NCBI RefSeq assembly: GCF_013385175.1
Contig: NZ_JABZEO010000001.1
Span: forward strand, 372,001 to 436,000
Origin: Allochromatium humboldtianum
GTDB taxonomy: Bacteria; Pseudomonadota; Gammaproteobacteria; Chromatiales; Chromatiaceae
Direction of reading: 5' to 3'
DNA length: 64,000 nt
Part shown: positions 1 through 7,885 of the stretch, one piece after another
How positions within the stretch are numbered: position 1 is the first letter of the stretch
Layout: the number at the start of each line of letters is the position of its first letter
Position numbers and translations under genes: made by a program
The notes under the pieces: model-generated
The model's input: only the letters and a program-made list of their open reading frames with translations
Database searches by the model: none
What the model was told of the DNA's origin: nothing

Positions 1-210
1 TACTTTGCCGAATTTTTCTAATTGAGAAACTAAACCAACGCCAGCGGTTATGCTCATTGGGGTAAGTTTCTTGTGCCCTGCTCTCTCGTTTATTAAGGCA
101 GATATTTCATCGAGTTTTCTTAATTCCCACTCCCCCGCATCCTGAAACTCAGGAAACCGCAACCTCGGTACCAGCCCCGTCTTTTCGTCGCTCATACTAT
201 CTTCACTCAT
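1..210 (-). CDS. hsdS: Type I restriction specificity subunit HsdS, N-terminal part (cut by window edge)
   Basis: Reading leftward from the ATG at 208-210 gives a peptide with the stretch LVPRLRFPEFQDAGEWEL. This is the characteristic opening of HsdS before its first target-recognition domain. Only about 70 residues lie in the window, so neither recognition domain can be judged. The start overlaps the hsdR stop by 8 bases (ATGAGTGA), so translation is probably coupled. A second in-frame ATG lies at 195. HsdS would dictate the DNA target for methylation by HsdM and cleavage by HsdR. hsdM is not in the window and is expected further left. Family assignment is by recognition of the N-terminal motif only. 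Confidence 0.8.
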   Translation of the reverse strand, partial: MSEDSMSDEKTGLVPRLRFPEFQDAGEWELRKLDEISALINERAGHKKLTPMSITAGVGLVSQLEKFGKV

Positions 211-3200
211 ACGCCGCCAATCCTGAAATCTCACGCCCACCCGCCTGCTTCTTGAGCAGAGGCGTCAACTCTTCCATCAATGCCCGTTCCGCCTGACCAC
301 GCGCTTTCCAGCCGAGACCCAGCGGCGCGAATAGCTCACGGAGTTGCTCGCCGTCGAAGATCAGGCGATCCAGAACCCCGGTCACAAAGCCTTGCAGCGC
401 CTCCCGCGCCAACCCGTGCCGATCCGCCAGGGCGCTCAGTTCGTCCTCCGTTTTCTGCGCTTTAAAGGTCTGGTAGCCCTCACGGATGGCCTGCTCGCTC
501 AAGCCCTTTCCGGCTTCCAGGGCGTTGATGTAGGCCACGATGTCTTCGCGCTCGTCCATCAGGTTGCTGTTGGCGTGCAGCAGACTGATGAGCTGATCGC
601 GGCTCATGGTCTGCTTGCCGGGCGGCTCCTGACTGAAGCGCGCAACCAGATCCATGATGTAGTCATAGTCGATCGTCGCTGAGGAAAAGAGCACGAACTC
701 GAAATCAAGCTGCTCGATGGTCTTCTGGATGTCGTCGCCGTTGCCGCCCGTGCCCTGCTGCGCCTTGAGCCGCTGGGCGGTCTCCAGATACATCCCCTTG
801 AAGCCGCGCAAGGTCTCTTCCGGCAAGTGCTGTTCGATCTGCTCACGTTGCGCGTCGTTCAGGTCGGTGTACTGGTCAAGCTGCGTCTTGAGCCGCTGAA
901 TCTCCTTGAAGTGATTGACGAACGCAACCCGCGCTGCATCGCCCTTGAGATTGTTGACCGCCTCCGGCGTGCAGGGCTGCCCCTGCTTGGCCATGAAGGT
1001 TTCCAGTTGCTGCACAGCGGCATCGAGCTTTTCGATGACCGTCGGGGCCGGATCAACCAGCCAGATTTTGCGGGCGCGACGACTGTCCTCGCCGGAGAAG
1101 AGCGCGATGGCCTCATCCACAGCCTTTTGCTGGGCGCGGAAATCGAGGATGTTGCCGTAAGGCTTGGTGTCGTTGAGCACGCGGTTGGTGCGCGAGAAGG
1201 CTTGAATCAGACCGTGATGCTTGAGGGGCTTATCGACATAGAGGGTGTTGAGGTACTGAGAGTCGAAGCCGGTCAGCAACATATCGACCACAATTGTAAT
1301 GTCGATCTTGTGCTTGTGCGGGTAGTCGCTGTTGGGGTACTTCTGATCTTTGATGCGTTGCTGCACATCCTGATAGTACAGATCGAACTCACTCAACGTG
1401 TGGTTGGTGCCATAGCGGGCGTTGTAGTCGGCGATGATCTGCTGTAGGGCGGCTTTCTTCTTCTCAGGCTCCTGCTGGTTGTCGGCCTTTTCCTGCGGTA
1501 GGTCTTGCTGCAACTGCTTGACATCCGCATTGCCCTCGGCGGGCGGGGAGAACACGCAGGCAATGTTGAGCGGGCGAAAGTCCGGGGCGGTCGCCTGACG
1601 TTCAGCCTGCACCTGCTTGAAGCGCTCGTAATAGGCGATGGCCTCGTTGATGGAGGCGGTAGCCAGCAGGGCGTTGAAGCGGCGCTGGTTGGTCGCGGCA
1701 TCGTGTTTAGCGAGGATGGCCTCGACGACAGCCGATTGCGCGACGACCGGGCCGGGCTTGACGCTGTTGGGCTTGGTTGGGGCTGGAGCCGGAGCCGGCT
1801 GGGCGTCTGCATCACTCGGCGCTTTGGGCTTGCCCTCGGCTTTGAAGTAATCGACATGAAACCGCAGCACGTTGCGATCATCAATGGCGTGGGTGATGGT
1901 GTAGGCGTGCAGTTGCTTCTCGAAGATGTCCTTGGTCGTCTTGTAGGAGCCGACCGTGCCGTCGATCTTCTCGTAACTGGCGTTATCATTGAAGATGGGC
2001 GTGCCGGTAAAACCGAACAGTTGCGCCTTGGGGAAAAACCCTTTGATGGCCTGATGGTTGTCGCCAAACTGCGAGCGGTGGCATTCGTCGAAGATGATGA
2101 CCAGGCGCTTGTCGCGCAGCGGGGCGAGCCGTTCCTTGTAGGTCAACTGGCCCTTGTCCTTATGCTGCCGGGCCTTCTTGCTGTTCTCATCCAGCGCCAA
2201 GCCGAGCTTCTGAATGGTGGTGACGATCACCTTGTCGGCATAGTCTTCCGAGAGTAAGCGGCGAACCAGAGTCTCGGTGTTGGTGTTCTCCTCGACACAG
2301 CCTTCCTGAAACTTGTTGAATTCGATACGGGTCTGGCGGTCGAGATCCTTGCGATCCACCACGAACAGGCATTTCTCGATGTCGGGGTTGTCCTTGAGCA
2401 GGGTCGCGGCCTTGAACGAGGTGAGCGTCTTGCCGCTGCCGGTGGTGTGCCAGATATAACCATTGCCCAGACACTCGTGGATGCAGGCAACGATGGCCTT
2501 GACGGCATAGATCTGGTAGGGGCGCATGATCAGTAGCCGCTGCTCACTGGCGACCAGAACCATGTACTGGCTCATCATCTGGCCGAGGGTGCACTTCGCT
2601 AGAAACTGCTCCGCGAACTCGTCGAGATGGGTGATCTTGCGATTCTCGACATCGGCCCATTGGTAGATCGGTAGAAAACGCTCGTCGGCGTTGAAGGCGA
2701 AATGCTGGCTTTGGTTGTTGGCGAAGTAGAAGGTCTGATCGCGGTTGCTGACGATAAAGAGTTGCATGAAGCAGAGCAGCGTGTTGGTGTAGCCGTTGCC
2801 GGGATCGTTGCGATACTCGACGATCTGTTCCATCGCGCGGCGCGGGTTGATGCCCAACGTCTTCAGTTCGGCCTGCACCAGCGGTAGACCGTTGATCAGC
2901 AGGATGACGTCATAGCGGTGGTGGCTGTTGTCGGTGTTGATGCGCAGTTGGTGAATGACCTCGAAGTCGTTCTTGCACCAGTCCTTGAGGTTGACCAGCA
3001 TGTAATGCAGTGAGGTGCCGTCCTCGCGCTGAAAGTAGCCGTATTCGCGCAGTCGCTTGGCGGCCTGGAAGACATCGGCGGTGATGATCTCATCGCGGAG
3101 GCGTGCGAACTCGGAATCGTTGAGCGTGACGCCGTTGAGCGCCTCGAACTTGGCGCGAAAATTCTGCTCTAGCGCGGCCTTGTCGCGGATGTCGGGGCGA

Positions 3201-3268
3201 TAGGTGTACTTGAGTTCCTGGAGCTTGTCGATCAGCCGCTGTTCGATGGCGCTTTCTTTCAGGGTCAT
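203..3268 (-). CDS. hsdR: Type I restriction enzyme, ATP-dependent motor/nuclease subunit HsdR
   Basis: A 1021-residue protein of normal HsdR length. The N-terminal nuclease domain has D120 followed by E134-x-K136, which fits a PD-(D/E)xK site. The superfamily 2 helicase core follows, with Walker A TTGSGKT near 275-281, DECH near 394-397 and motif III FTGTP near 420-424. The C-terminal half is the helical HsdR region that docks on the methylase. An Ala/Pro-rich linker sits near residue 500. The enzyme translocates DNA and cuts it far from the recognition site when the site is unmethylated. It is co-oriented with hsdS downstream and a ribbon-helix-helix gene upstream. All catalytic motifs appear intact. 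Function depends on an hsdM that is not visible here. Confidence 0.95.
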   Translation of the reverse strand: MTLKESAIEQRLIDKLQELKYTYRPDIRDKAALEQNFRAKFEALNGVTLNDSEFARLRDEIITADVFQAAKRLREYGYFQREDGTSLHYMLVNLKDWCKNDFEVIHQLRINTDNSHHRYDVILLINGLPLVQAELKTLGINPRRAMEQIVEYRNDPGNGYTNTLLCFMQLFIVSNRDQTFYFANNQSQHFAFNADERFLPIYQWADVENRKITHLDEFAEQFLAKCTLGQMMSQYMVLVASEQRLLIMRPYQIYAVKAIVACIHECLGNGYIWHTTGSGKTLTSFKAATLLKDNPDIEKCLFVVDRKDLDRQTRIEFNKFQEGCVEENTNTETLVRRLLSEDYADKVIVTTIQKLGLALDENSKKARQHKDKGQLTYKERLAPLRDKRLVIIFDECHRSQFGDNHQAIKGFFPKAQLFGFTGTPIFNDNASYEKIDGTVGSYKTTKDIFEKQLHAYTITHAIDDRNVLRFHVDYFKAEGKPKAPSDADAQPAPAPAPTKPNSVKPGPVVAQSAVVEAILAKHDAATNQRRFNALLATASINEAIAYYERFKQVQAERQATAPDFRPLNIACVFSPPAEGNADVKQLQQDLPQEKADNQQEPEKKKAALQQIIADYNARYGTNHTLSEFDLYYQDVQQRIKDQKYPNSDYPHKHKIDITIVVDMLLTGFDSQYLNTLYVDKPLKHHGLIQAFSRTNRVLNDTKPYGNILDFRAQQKAVDEAIALFSGEDSRRARKIWLVDPAPTVIEKLDAAVQQLETFMAKQGQPCTPEAVNNLKGDAARVAFVNHFKEIQRLKTQLDQYTDLNDAQREQIEQHLPEETLRGFKGMYLETAQRLKAQQGTGGNGDDIQKTIEQLDFEFVLFSSATIDYDYIMDLVARFSQEPPGKQTMSRDQLISLLHANSNLMDEREDIVAYINALEAGKGLSEQAIREGYQTFKAQKTEDELSALADRHGLAREALQGFVTGVLDRLIFDGEQLRELFAPLGLGWKARGQAERALMEELTPLLKKQAGGREISGLAAYE

Positions 3269-3358
3269 CCGATGTTCTCTCCTTGGCTAAGCGTTTCTCG
3301 GCCTACGGCGGCACAGCACATCTTGCCGCCGCTGAAGTCAGGGGCTTCGGAATTGTGG

Positions 3359-3565
3359 TTAAAGCGGCTGATCGCGACAGAGAGGGATCTGAACCTCGAC
3401 GCGATTGGGTGCCCGTTGCAGCGGATCCAGACCGGGATAATCGCGAATCATGATCTCCAGCATGTTCGACAGACTGCGATGCTCGCGCTCGGCAGCTTGG
3501 CGCAACGCGGCCTTGGTCTCGGGACAGAGGCGGATAGTCAGGGTCTCGGTCTTGCGGGCTGACAT
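3359..3565 (-). CDS. Ribbon-helix-helix (CopG/Arc-like) small protein
   Basis: A 68-residue protein. The segment KTETLTIRLCPETKAALRQ followed by a helix-turn-helix-like stretch with SLSNMLEIMI matches the beta-strand plus two-helix layout of Arc/CopG ribbon-helix-helix DNA-binding proteins. I chose the ATG at 3565 because this fold begins directly after it; an upstream in-frame extension to 3625 carries no recognisable fold. The gene lies about 90 bases upstream of hsdR on the same strand and could be a regulator of it, or an orphan antitoxin. No toxin-like partner is next to it. The fold is seen in the sequence; the role is inference. Confidence 0.65.
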   Translation of the reverse strand: MSARKTETLTIRLCPETKAALRQAAEREHRSLSNMLEIMIRDYPGLDPLQRAPNRVEVQIPLCRDQPL

Positions 3566-3975
3566 AATGGTGCGCGGTCCGGTTTCGCTTGTCGTGCCGC
3601 GATAGTACAACAACGGTACGTCCACGGCTAGGCACTAGGGGTGGCGTGTAAGCTGTGAGGATCAATGGACCAGCGGGGGCAGAAGCCACCCCGAAGATAG
3701 GGCAGGCAGCCTTTCGGGCCGGGCGACACGTTAAGGACCGGACGTGGCGGTTCCTGTCACCGCTAACCTCGCCGCTATGTTCAACCCGGCGACGGGGCAG
3801 GCTGAGGTGAGGCGCGTCTTCAGTGGCGGCGTGCTCGTCCGCTTCAGGCGGGCATCGTGCCGCTGACGCAAGCGCTGTTGCTGGGTTTTTTGGAGGTCGT
3901 CTAGCTGACGTTGCGGCTGACCGAACTTGCACAATAATTCGACCCTAGCCTCTTTGCACTCCTCTCTAACCGCTG
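3566..3975. other. Intergenic stretch without a supported gene
   Basis: About 400 bases between the ribbon-helix-helix gene and the uracil-glycosylase-like gene. A leftward open frame of 67 codons (3731-3934) exists, but it has no recognisable domain and a composition like a chance high-GC frame. It may hold the remnant of an older gene. I see no repeat array, RNA gene or convincing promoter here. Confidence 0.4.
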
Positions 3976-4758
3976 TTAGATTCTTGCCAAACCGTTAGTT
4001 GTGATGGAATTTATCGCCATTTCGCGTTTTATGGCAGATGCCTTTTTCCTGCTAGACTCCGATGGGTTGCGGGTATCAGCGTTAAGCCATGCTTTAATGG
4101 TTCCGTTACCCTTGGATGGGTGTGTAAGGTGAACGCATAAAAAGTTTTTTGTCCTGTATGTAACAGCATCAATCTCTTTAAACCCATCAGGGTATAAAAA
4201 GCGAAATAAATTCCTACATTGCCGTATGTAAGGGTCTGTCACACCAAGCAAGCACACTAGGTCGACCGATGAAGGAATACTGGAAAGATATTTTTGTGTG
4301 CAGTTGGAAATGATCCATGGGATTTCTTTAAAAGATTTAACCATTAATTCGCCAGAGGTTTTGTAGACTTCTCTGCCTTTTTCTAGCGATTCCTTTTCGT
4401 CTATTCTTGCGCAACTGCAACGAACAAGCGATGTAAAATAAAATTCTTGTTCTGTTTCTTTGATTTTTTGGTCAGATGTTTCTAATGGAGATAGTAGTTT
4501 AACTCGACGCAGAATATCAGTAAGGTTTCTTCGGGTTTCCTGGCCGCCAAATGCGACGTCATCAAAATTGCCGCTTTGATAGATATCTGACTGAGTAGAG
4601 CCTTTCGAAAAACCAACAACCATTATTCTCGGATTTCTGCTTCCCCAAGAGCCGGGATCGTTTCTCAGCTTCCATTTTGGATGTGGTTTTATAGTAGCGT
4701 CAGGCGAGTTGAAGCAATCACGACAATCCAATCTCCCATGTTTTTGTAGCTCAGTCAT
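3976..4758 (-). CDS. Cysteine-containing uracil-DNA-glycosylase-like protein, AT-rich
   Basis: A 260-residue protein from an ATG at 4758 with a strong ribosome site (AGGAG, 6 bases upstream). It has a paired cysteine motif CRDC near residue 17 and a later RCSC near residue 113. This resembles the four cysteines that hold the iron-sulfur cluster in family 4/5 and UDGX-type uracil-DNA glycosylases. The strand-loop PRIMVVGFSKG occupies the place of motif A, and HLTHPSKGNG near residue 210 resembles the C-terminal HPS motif. The usual GEAPG catalytic loop is not present, so the enzyme may be diverged or may act on another base or nucleotide. It is more AT-rich than its surroundings and lies downstream of an OLD-type ATPase on the same strand. 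Assignment is tentative. Confidence 0.45.
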   Translation of the reverse strand: MTELQKHGRLDCRDCFNSPDATIKPHPKWKLRNDPGSWGSRNPRIMVVGFSKGSTQSDIYQSGNFDDVAFGGQETRRNLTDILRRVKLLSPLETSDQKIKETEQEFYFTSLVRCSCARIDEKESLEKGREVYKTSGELMVKSFKEIPWIISNCTQKYLSSIPSSVDLVCLLGVTDPYIRQCRNLFRFLYPDGFKEIDAVTYRTKNFLCVHLTHPSKGNGTIKAWLNADTRNPSESSRKKASAIKREMAINSITTNGLARI

Positions 4759-5035
4759 TTTGAACTCCTAATTCTTGCAAAGCTAACGAATAAGGTTAGA
4801 TTCTTCTATCTCGACTTTGGCCATTTTTGGACTCCCACAGCCAGCTAAGTGCTTGAAACTTCGTAGGGGTGGAAAATTAGAGGGGGTCTGGACGCACGAA
4901 CGCCGGATTTTGACCCCTCGCTATTTTTCTTGCGCCTTGTAAGTTACTGATCAAAAATGAGTTGCTGGTCAGGAAAAATGGCAAAATTCGAGTTCATAAA
5001 ATGACGTAGATTTATGGGTCGTCTTTGATTTTTTG

Positions 5036-6490
5036 TTAGGCATTTATTTCAACTTCAATGTCTGAAATTAGTTGGTCAAATTCTGAATTAACTTCAAGAA
5101 TATATTTCTCAATGGCAACCGTGCGAATGACGCTCTCATCAGTTTCCGCCTCCTTTGCAATACATGAAGCGTATTTGTGATGATTCTTTACTTCTTCTTT
5201 CTCTATCAACCAGTCGAAGTCAATGCCATATTTTTCTTTGATCAGCTTTTTTACGCTGTCGTTTGTAAAAACCTCCTTTTCTGGCGGCAGGCATCCCGGA
5301 AAAGAATACAGGTGTTCTTCTTTTTTTTGACCAATGTCTGCATCTCTAATCGCGATTGCCTTTTTGCCCGTTCTCAATAAAACCTTGACGGCTTCCCTCA
5401 CAGCATCTTTGTCGCCGATATCGTGTACAGCAATTGCTTTTAATAATGCCTTGTTTTTTATTCTGATCACTTCTGTTAGTAAAACTTTAGCAAATATGTC
5501 TTCGACGCAAACATCTAGCTGCCTAACATAACCGTCAGAAAGGACTGATCGGACTTGACATGAAGATATTCTGTTTCTAATTTCAACTCCATTTTCATCC
5601 CGCAACAGCAGTTTTCTAGCTTCTGGCGGTAATGCTTCTATAATTACGCTTGAATGGGTTGATAAAACAATTTGATGATGCCGTCTGTTGCAAACATCTA
5701 ATAAATATTTTGCAAATTCGTGTTGCGCACTTTCGTGAAGTGACGTTTCAGGTTCTTCTAAGACAAAAAGGCTTTGTTCCGGAGACGTTTCAAGCAAATC
5801 AACTGTGTAAAGTATTCTACCTTCTCCGAATCCCATATTATTTTCAGAATACGAATTTCCAAGTCTAGATGCAATTCCAATCTCTAGCTCTTTCCCTCTG
5901 TGTGAGACGCCCTGAAAATTTACGCTATCATATTTGTGGCCTATGATTCGCGCCATTTTTGTTACGACATCATTATCTAACTCTCTTTTTTCAGTTATTT
6001 TGATATTGATTCCGCCATAAATACTTAAATCTCGCCGTTCAACCTTTGGGATGTAAACTGTAAATCCCACGTAAAAACAGTAGCGCTCTGGCTGTCGTTT
6101 ATAACCAGACCAAGCAGAACTCGCTCGCGTTATAGTAACTTCCTGCGGCTTTCTATAGTCGTCTGTTTCGTATGTATAGATAATTTTTGCGCTATCTGAA
6201 ATTGGCTTTGGATCAGCCGGAGATATTGGAAAAAAATCTTTTATATATAGTCTTTTATATTGCACTGATGTTTGTGGTTTTTTGTAACCACAAATTGAAA
6301 CTTGCCCGATCGTGCTTTTTCCTGCGCCGTTTAAGCCGGTAATTGCAGTTATCGGAAATTCTATTTCGAAGCTTAAATTATCTATTCCACGAAAGCCCTC
6401 AATGTCCAGTTTCCGCAAACAGTGCCCAAAGTTTTTATATCTGTTTTTTTCTGAAAACTTTGATTTGAGAGTTCTAGCTATATCTGTCAC
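5036..6490 (-). CDS. OLD-family-like ATPase with C-terminal Toprim-like region
   Basis: About 484 residues. The N-terminus has the SMC/RecF-type nucleotide-binding start (FRGIDNL, then GLNGAGKST around residue 55). Near residue 250 comes a Walker B with signature LEEPETSLH, then STHSS, the H-loop of ABC-type ATPases. The C-terminal third has VEDIFAKVLLTE and later AIRDADIGQ, which resemble the E...DxD acidic residues of a Toprim nuclease, the layout of OLD nucleases. I prefer the GTG at 6490 because AAGGA precedes it by 7 bases; a TTG at 6514 would add 8 residues. OLD proteins are often anti-phage effectors. This one is AT-rich and followed, after 277 bases, by the glycosylase-like gene. Domain reading is good; the defence role is inferred. 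Confidence 0.75.
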   Translation of the reverse strand: MTDIARTLKSKFSEKNRYKNFGHCLRKLDIEGFRGIDNLSFEIEFPITAITGLNGAGKSTIGQVSICGYKKPQTSVQYKRLYIKDFFPISPADPKPISDSAKIIYTYETDDYRKPQEVTITRASSAWSGYKRQPERYCFYVGFTVYIPKVERRDLSIYGGINIKITEKRELDNDVVTKMARIIGHKYDSVNFQGVSHRGKELEIGIASRLGNSYSENNMGFGEGRILYTVDLLETSPEQSLFVLEEPETSLHESAQHEFAKYLLDVCNRRHHQIVLSTHSSVIIEALPPEARKLLLRDENGVEIRNRISSCQVRSVLSDGYVRQLDVCVEDIFAKVLLTEVIRIKNKALLKAIAVHDIGDKDAVREAVKVLLRTGKKAIAIRDADIGQKKEEHLYSFPGCLPPEKEVFTNDSVKKLIKEKYGIDFDWLIEKEEVKNHHKYASCIAKEAETDESVIRTVAIEKYILEVNSEFDQLISDIEVEINA

Positions 6491-6704
6491 TCTATATTCC
6501 TTTTTGCTTAACAATGAATTTAAAATTAATTAGAATTCTCAGGTCTATACTGTAGTCCGTTTAAACCCATTGCTATAAAAAGCTAGTAGCTGATGGATGG
6601 ACTCGCCGTCCTCGCCCGAAATCAGCCCAACGTGGACGCTTGCCAGGCTGGCCCGCTTCTTCCGTCGATGCAGTACCTCGTGCCACGTCCACGGAAAGGA
6701 TAGC
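6491..6704. other. Upstream region of the OLD-like ATPase
   Basis: AT-rich start (6500-6550), presumably holding the ATPase promoter, followed by higher-GC sequence. A leftward open frame of 60 codons (6545-6727) is present, but nothing in it is recognisable. It overlaps the first copy of the duplicated block described next. Confidence 0.35.
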
Positions 6705-6843
6705 CGAACATCCGGATTTTGCCACAACAGCTACGCAACGTGGTTAGGGCAAACAGTGGCGGCGCCTAGTTCCCAGCACGCAGTGCTAGGCGTGTTCGGG
6801 GACGTCCACGAGCCAGGATCTTAGATCATCGATCTCGGCGCTT
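6705..6843. repeat. Duplicated intergenic block, copy 1 (with extra ~55 bases)
   Basis: Starts with CGAACATCCGGATTTTGCCA (6705-6724) and ends with the segment AGTGCTAGGCGTGTTCGG through GATCATCGATCTCGGCGCT (6782-6843). The same two segments recur at 7305-7387, where they are directly joined. Copy 1 therefore carries about 55 extra bases (6727-6781) that include heptamer-like units (cagcacg, cagtgct). The two copies flank the small gene at 6975-7184. Confidence 0.65.
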
Positions 6844-6974
6844 TGGACTAGGGGTCGCGTTCGGCGAGCTGGGTGTTGCCGGTGTTGGCGGTTGTGGAGT
6901 AGCGGCAATCCTTTTGCTCTAACGCCAGCTTCAGTCGTGCGCTTTTGGCGCATCGACTGAATTTACCTGTATGT

Positions 6975-7184
6975 TTAACTTTTGAAATCTTCCGCTTCTT
7001 CTCGGTCTATTTCTCGAATTACCCCACATTCGCTGACATCTAACTTCTCTTCAGCGGCTACTTTTTCAAGTTCACGGTATGCGGCTTCTGCGGAATCGTA
7101 TCCGAATCGAAGTGTTTTGAAGATAGCTGCATCGCTATTTTCAGGGAAATCAATATGGCATATCGCGTAAGGACCAGGGATCAT
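6975..7184 (-). CDS. Small conserved-looking hypothetical protein (69 aa)
   Basis: The 69-residue protein is acidic and well composed: PYAICHIDFPENSD, then a helix-rich half SAEAAYRELEKVAAEEK and an acidic end. The alternation of short strands and one long amphipathic helix looks like a real small folded domain rather than a chance frame. I do not recognise a family. It lies alone between two copies of a duplicated intergenic block, pointing left, and it may be a remnant or cargo of the mobile region. The start ATG is at 7184. No convincing ribosome site is visible, which lowers confidence. Confidence 0.5.
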   Translation of the reverse strand: MIPGPYAICHIDFPENSDAAIFKTLRFGYDSAEAAYRELEKVAAEEKLDVSECGVIREIDREEAEDFKS

Positions 7185-7204
7185 TTTCTACCTACTTCAT
7201 TAAA

Positions 7205-7285
7205 GAATCCACCCGCAGAGCGGGTGGGCGTGGATTAACCCCAAAGGTGGGGTTATCTGACCACGCCTATAGGGCGCGGATTTTC
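7205..7285. other. Cluster of stem-loops
   Basis: Two perfect hairpins in a row: CCACCCGC-AGA-GCGGGTGG (from about 7209), then AACCCC-AAAGGT-GGGGTT, followed by a weaker pairing of CCACGCC with GGCGCGG. It lies just upstream of the leftward 69-aa gene. There is no T-run typical of an intrinsic terminator. Clusters of such hairpins occur at the ends of IS200/IS605-type elements or in structured leaders, but no transposase is present. Confidence 0.4.
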
Positions 7286-7304
7286 ATATTACGATCAAAC
7301 GTTG

Positions 7305-7387
7305 CGAACATCCAGATTTTGCCACCAGCGCTAGGCGTGTTCGAGCACACTCAAGCCCCAAGCGCGAAGATCATCGATCTCAGCGCT
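7305..7387. repeat. Duplicated intergenic block, copy 2
   Basis: CGAACATCCAGATTTTGCCA (7305-7324) is directly followed by AGCGCTAGGCGTGTTCGAG through GATCATCGATCTCAGCGCT. The match to copy 1 (6705-6843) is interrupted only by the 55-base difference and a few substitutions. The 3' end overlaps the stop region of the zinc-ribbon gene at 7380. Confidence 0.65.
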
Positions 7388-7604
7388 GTGTGCTTAGCTT
7401 GAACTCCCAGGCTTCGTCGTCGTACTCGCAGTCGGCGCAGCGCATCCAGGAGGTGTCATTCCAGTGCCACTCCTCGCCTTTGACGGGTTCGGTCTCCAGC
7501 CCGTCCTCGGTCTGATGGAGCGTGCAGGTGACCTCGCAATCAACGCGCAGGTTGGTCGAGCCGCACTGGGGGCAGCGGTACTTGGCGCTCGGTGCTTGGT
7601 TCAT
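7380..7604 (-). CDS. Small zinc-ribbon protein with heptamer-encoded start
   Basis: 74 residues. Two cysteine pairs, CPQCGSTN near residue 11 and CADCEYDDEAW near residue 56, form a classic zinc ribbon, with a 40-residue insert between them that holds two more cysteines. The start ATG at 7604 and the first residues (NQAPSAK) are encoded by the 7-bp repeat array at 7583-7645; an in-frame ATG at 7658 would add 18 repeat-encoded residues. Small zinc ribbons of this kind are common in phage early regions, where they bind nucleic acid or partner proteins. Here it is one of three tiny leftward genes separated by repeat arrays. The exact role is unknown. Confidence 0.6.
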   Translation of the reverse strand: MNQAPSAKYRCPQCGSTNLRVDCEVTCTLHQTEDGLETEPVKGEEWHWNDTSWMRCADCEYDDEAWEFKLSTQR

Positions 7605-7645
7605 GGCGCTTGGTTCTCGGGGCTTAGGGCTGGGTGCATAGGGCC
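7583..7645. repeat. Heptanucleotide repeat array A (9 units)
   Basis: Nine consecutive 7-bp units in perfect register: tggcgct, cggtgct, tggttca, tggcgct, tggttct, cggggct, tagggct, gggtgca, tagggcc. The consensus is YGGYGCT on this strand. It holds the start of the gene at 7604 and the stop of the gene at 7624. Confidence 0.9.
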
Positions 7646-7731
7646 AGCCACCATTCATAGAGGTCCGGGTCGTCGATCCAGATGTCCTGGAGCGACCACC
7701 AGGGGGCGAAGAGGCGTGGGTCTTGGCGCAT
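7624..7731 (-). CDS. Micro-protein of 35 aa between two heptamer arrays
   Basis: A 35-residue frame rich in Trp and acidic residues: RLFAPWWSLQDIWIDD then LYEWWLALC. The Trp-rich composition is not that of the surrounding repeat and suggests a real, perhaps membrane- or protein-binding peptide. Its ATG (7729-7731) lies in array B and its TAA (7624-7626) in array A, so both ends were supplied by repeat units. It partly overlaps the C-terminal, repeat-encoded end of the neighbouring zinc-ribbon frame. Function unknown. Confidence 0.4.
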   Translation of the reverse strand: MRQDPRLFAPWWSLQDIWIDDPDLYEWWLALCTQP

Positions 7732-7885
7732 GGTGCTTGGGGCTTGGTTCTCGGCGCTTGGTGACTCGAAGATATCCGCAGTACCCGCAGTGGTCACAGA
7801 CCCACTGGTAGTCGGTCCCGCGAGCGAGATGGAAGGTGCCCTGGCCACAATGCCAGCAGCGGCGTTCGACTTGGTCTTCGTGCAT
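7655..7885 (-). CDS. Small zinc-ribbon protein, repeat-encoded tail
   Basis: 76 residues as an open frame. The N-terminal half carries CWHCGQGTF (near residue 10) and CDHCGYCGYL (near residue 30), a treble or double CxxC zinc ribbon. From about residue 47 the frame runs into 7-bp repeats (EPSPKHHAPRP), then reads a frame that overlaps the 35-aa micro-protein. The functional part is probably residues 1-45, and the tail is a read-through of repeat sequence. It starts at the ATG at 7885, next to array C. Same orientation as the other zinc-ribbon gene; a role in nucleic acid binding is inferred from the fold only. Confidence 0.5.
   Translation of the reverse strand: MHEDQVERRCWHCGQGTFHLARGTDYQWVCDHCGYCGYLRVTKRREPSPKHHAPRPTPLRPLVVAPGHLDRRPGPL
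7724..7765. repeat. Heptanucleotide repeat array B (6 units)
   Basis: Six units in register: tggcgca, tggtgct, tggggct, tggttct, cggcgct, tggtgac. It lies inside the tail of the zinc-ribbon frame and supplies the ATG of the 35-aa frame. Confidence 0.88.

Noticed and set aside
3731-3934. Leftward 67-codon frame
   Set aside because: No ribosome site, no recognisable domain and composition like neighbouring non-coding GC-rich DNA.
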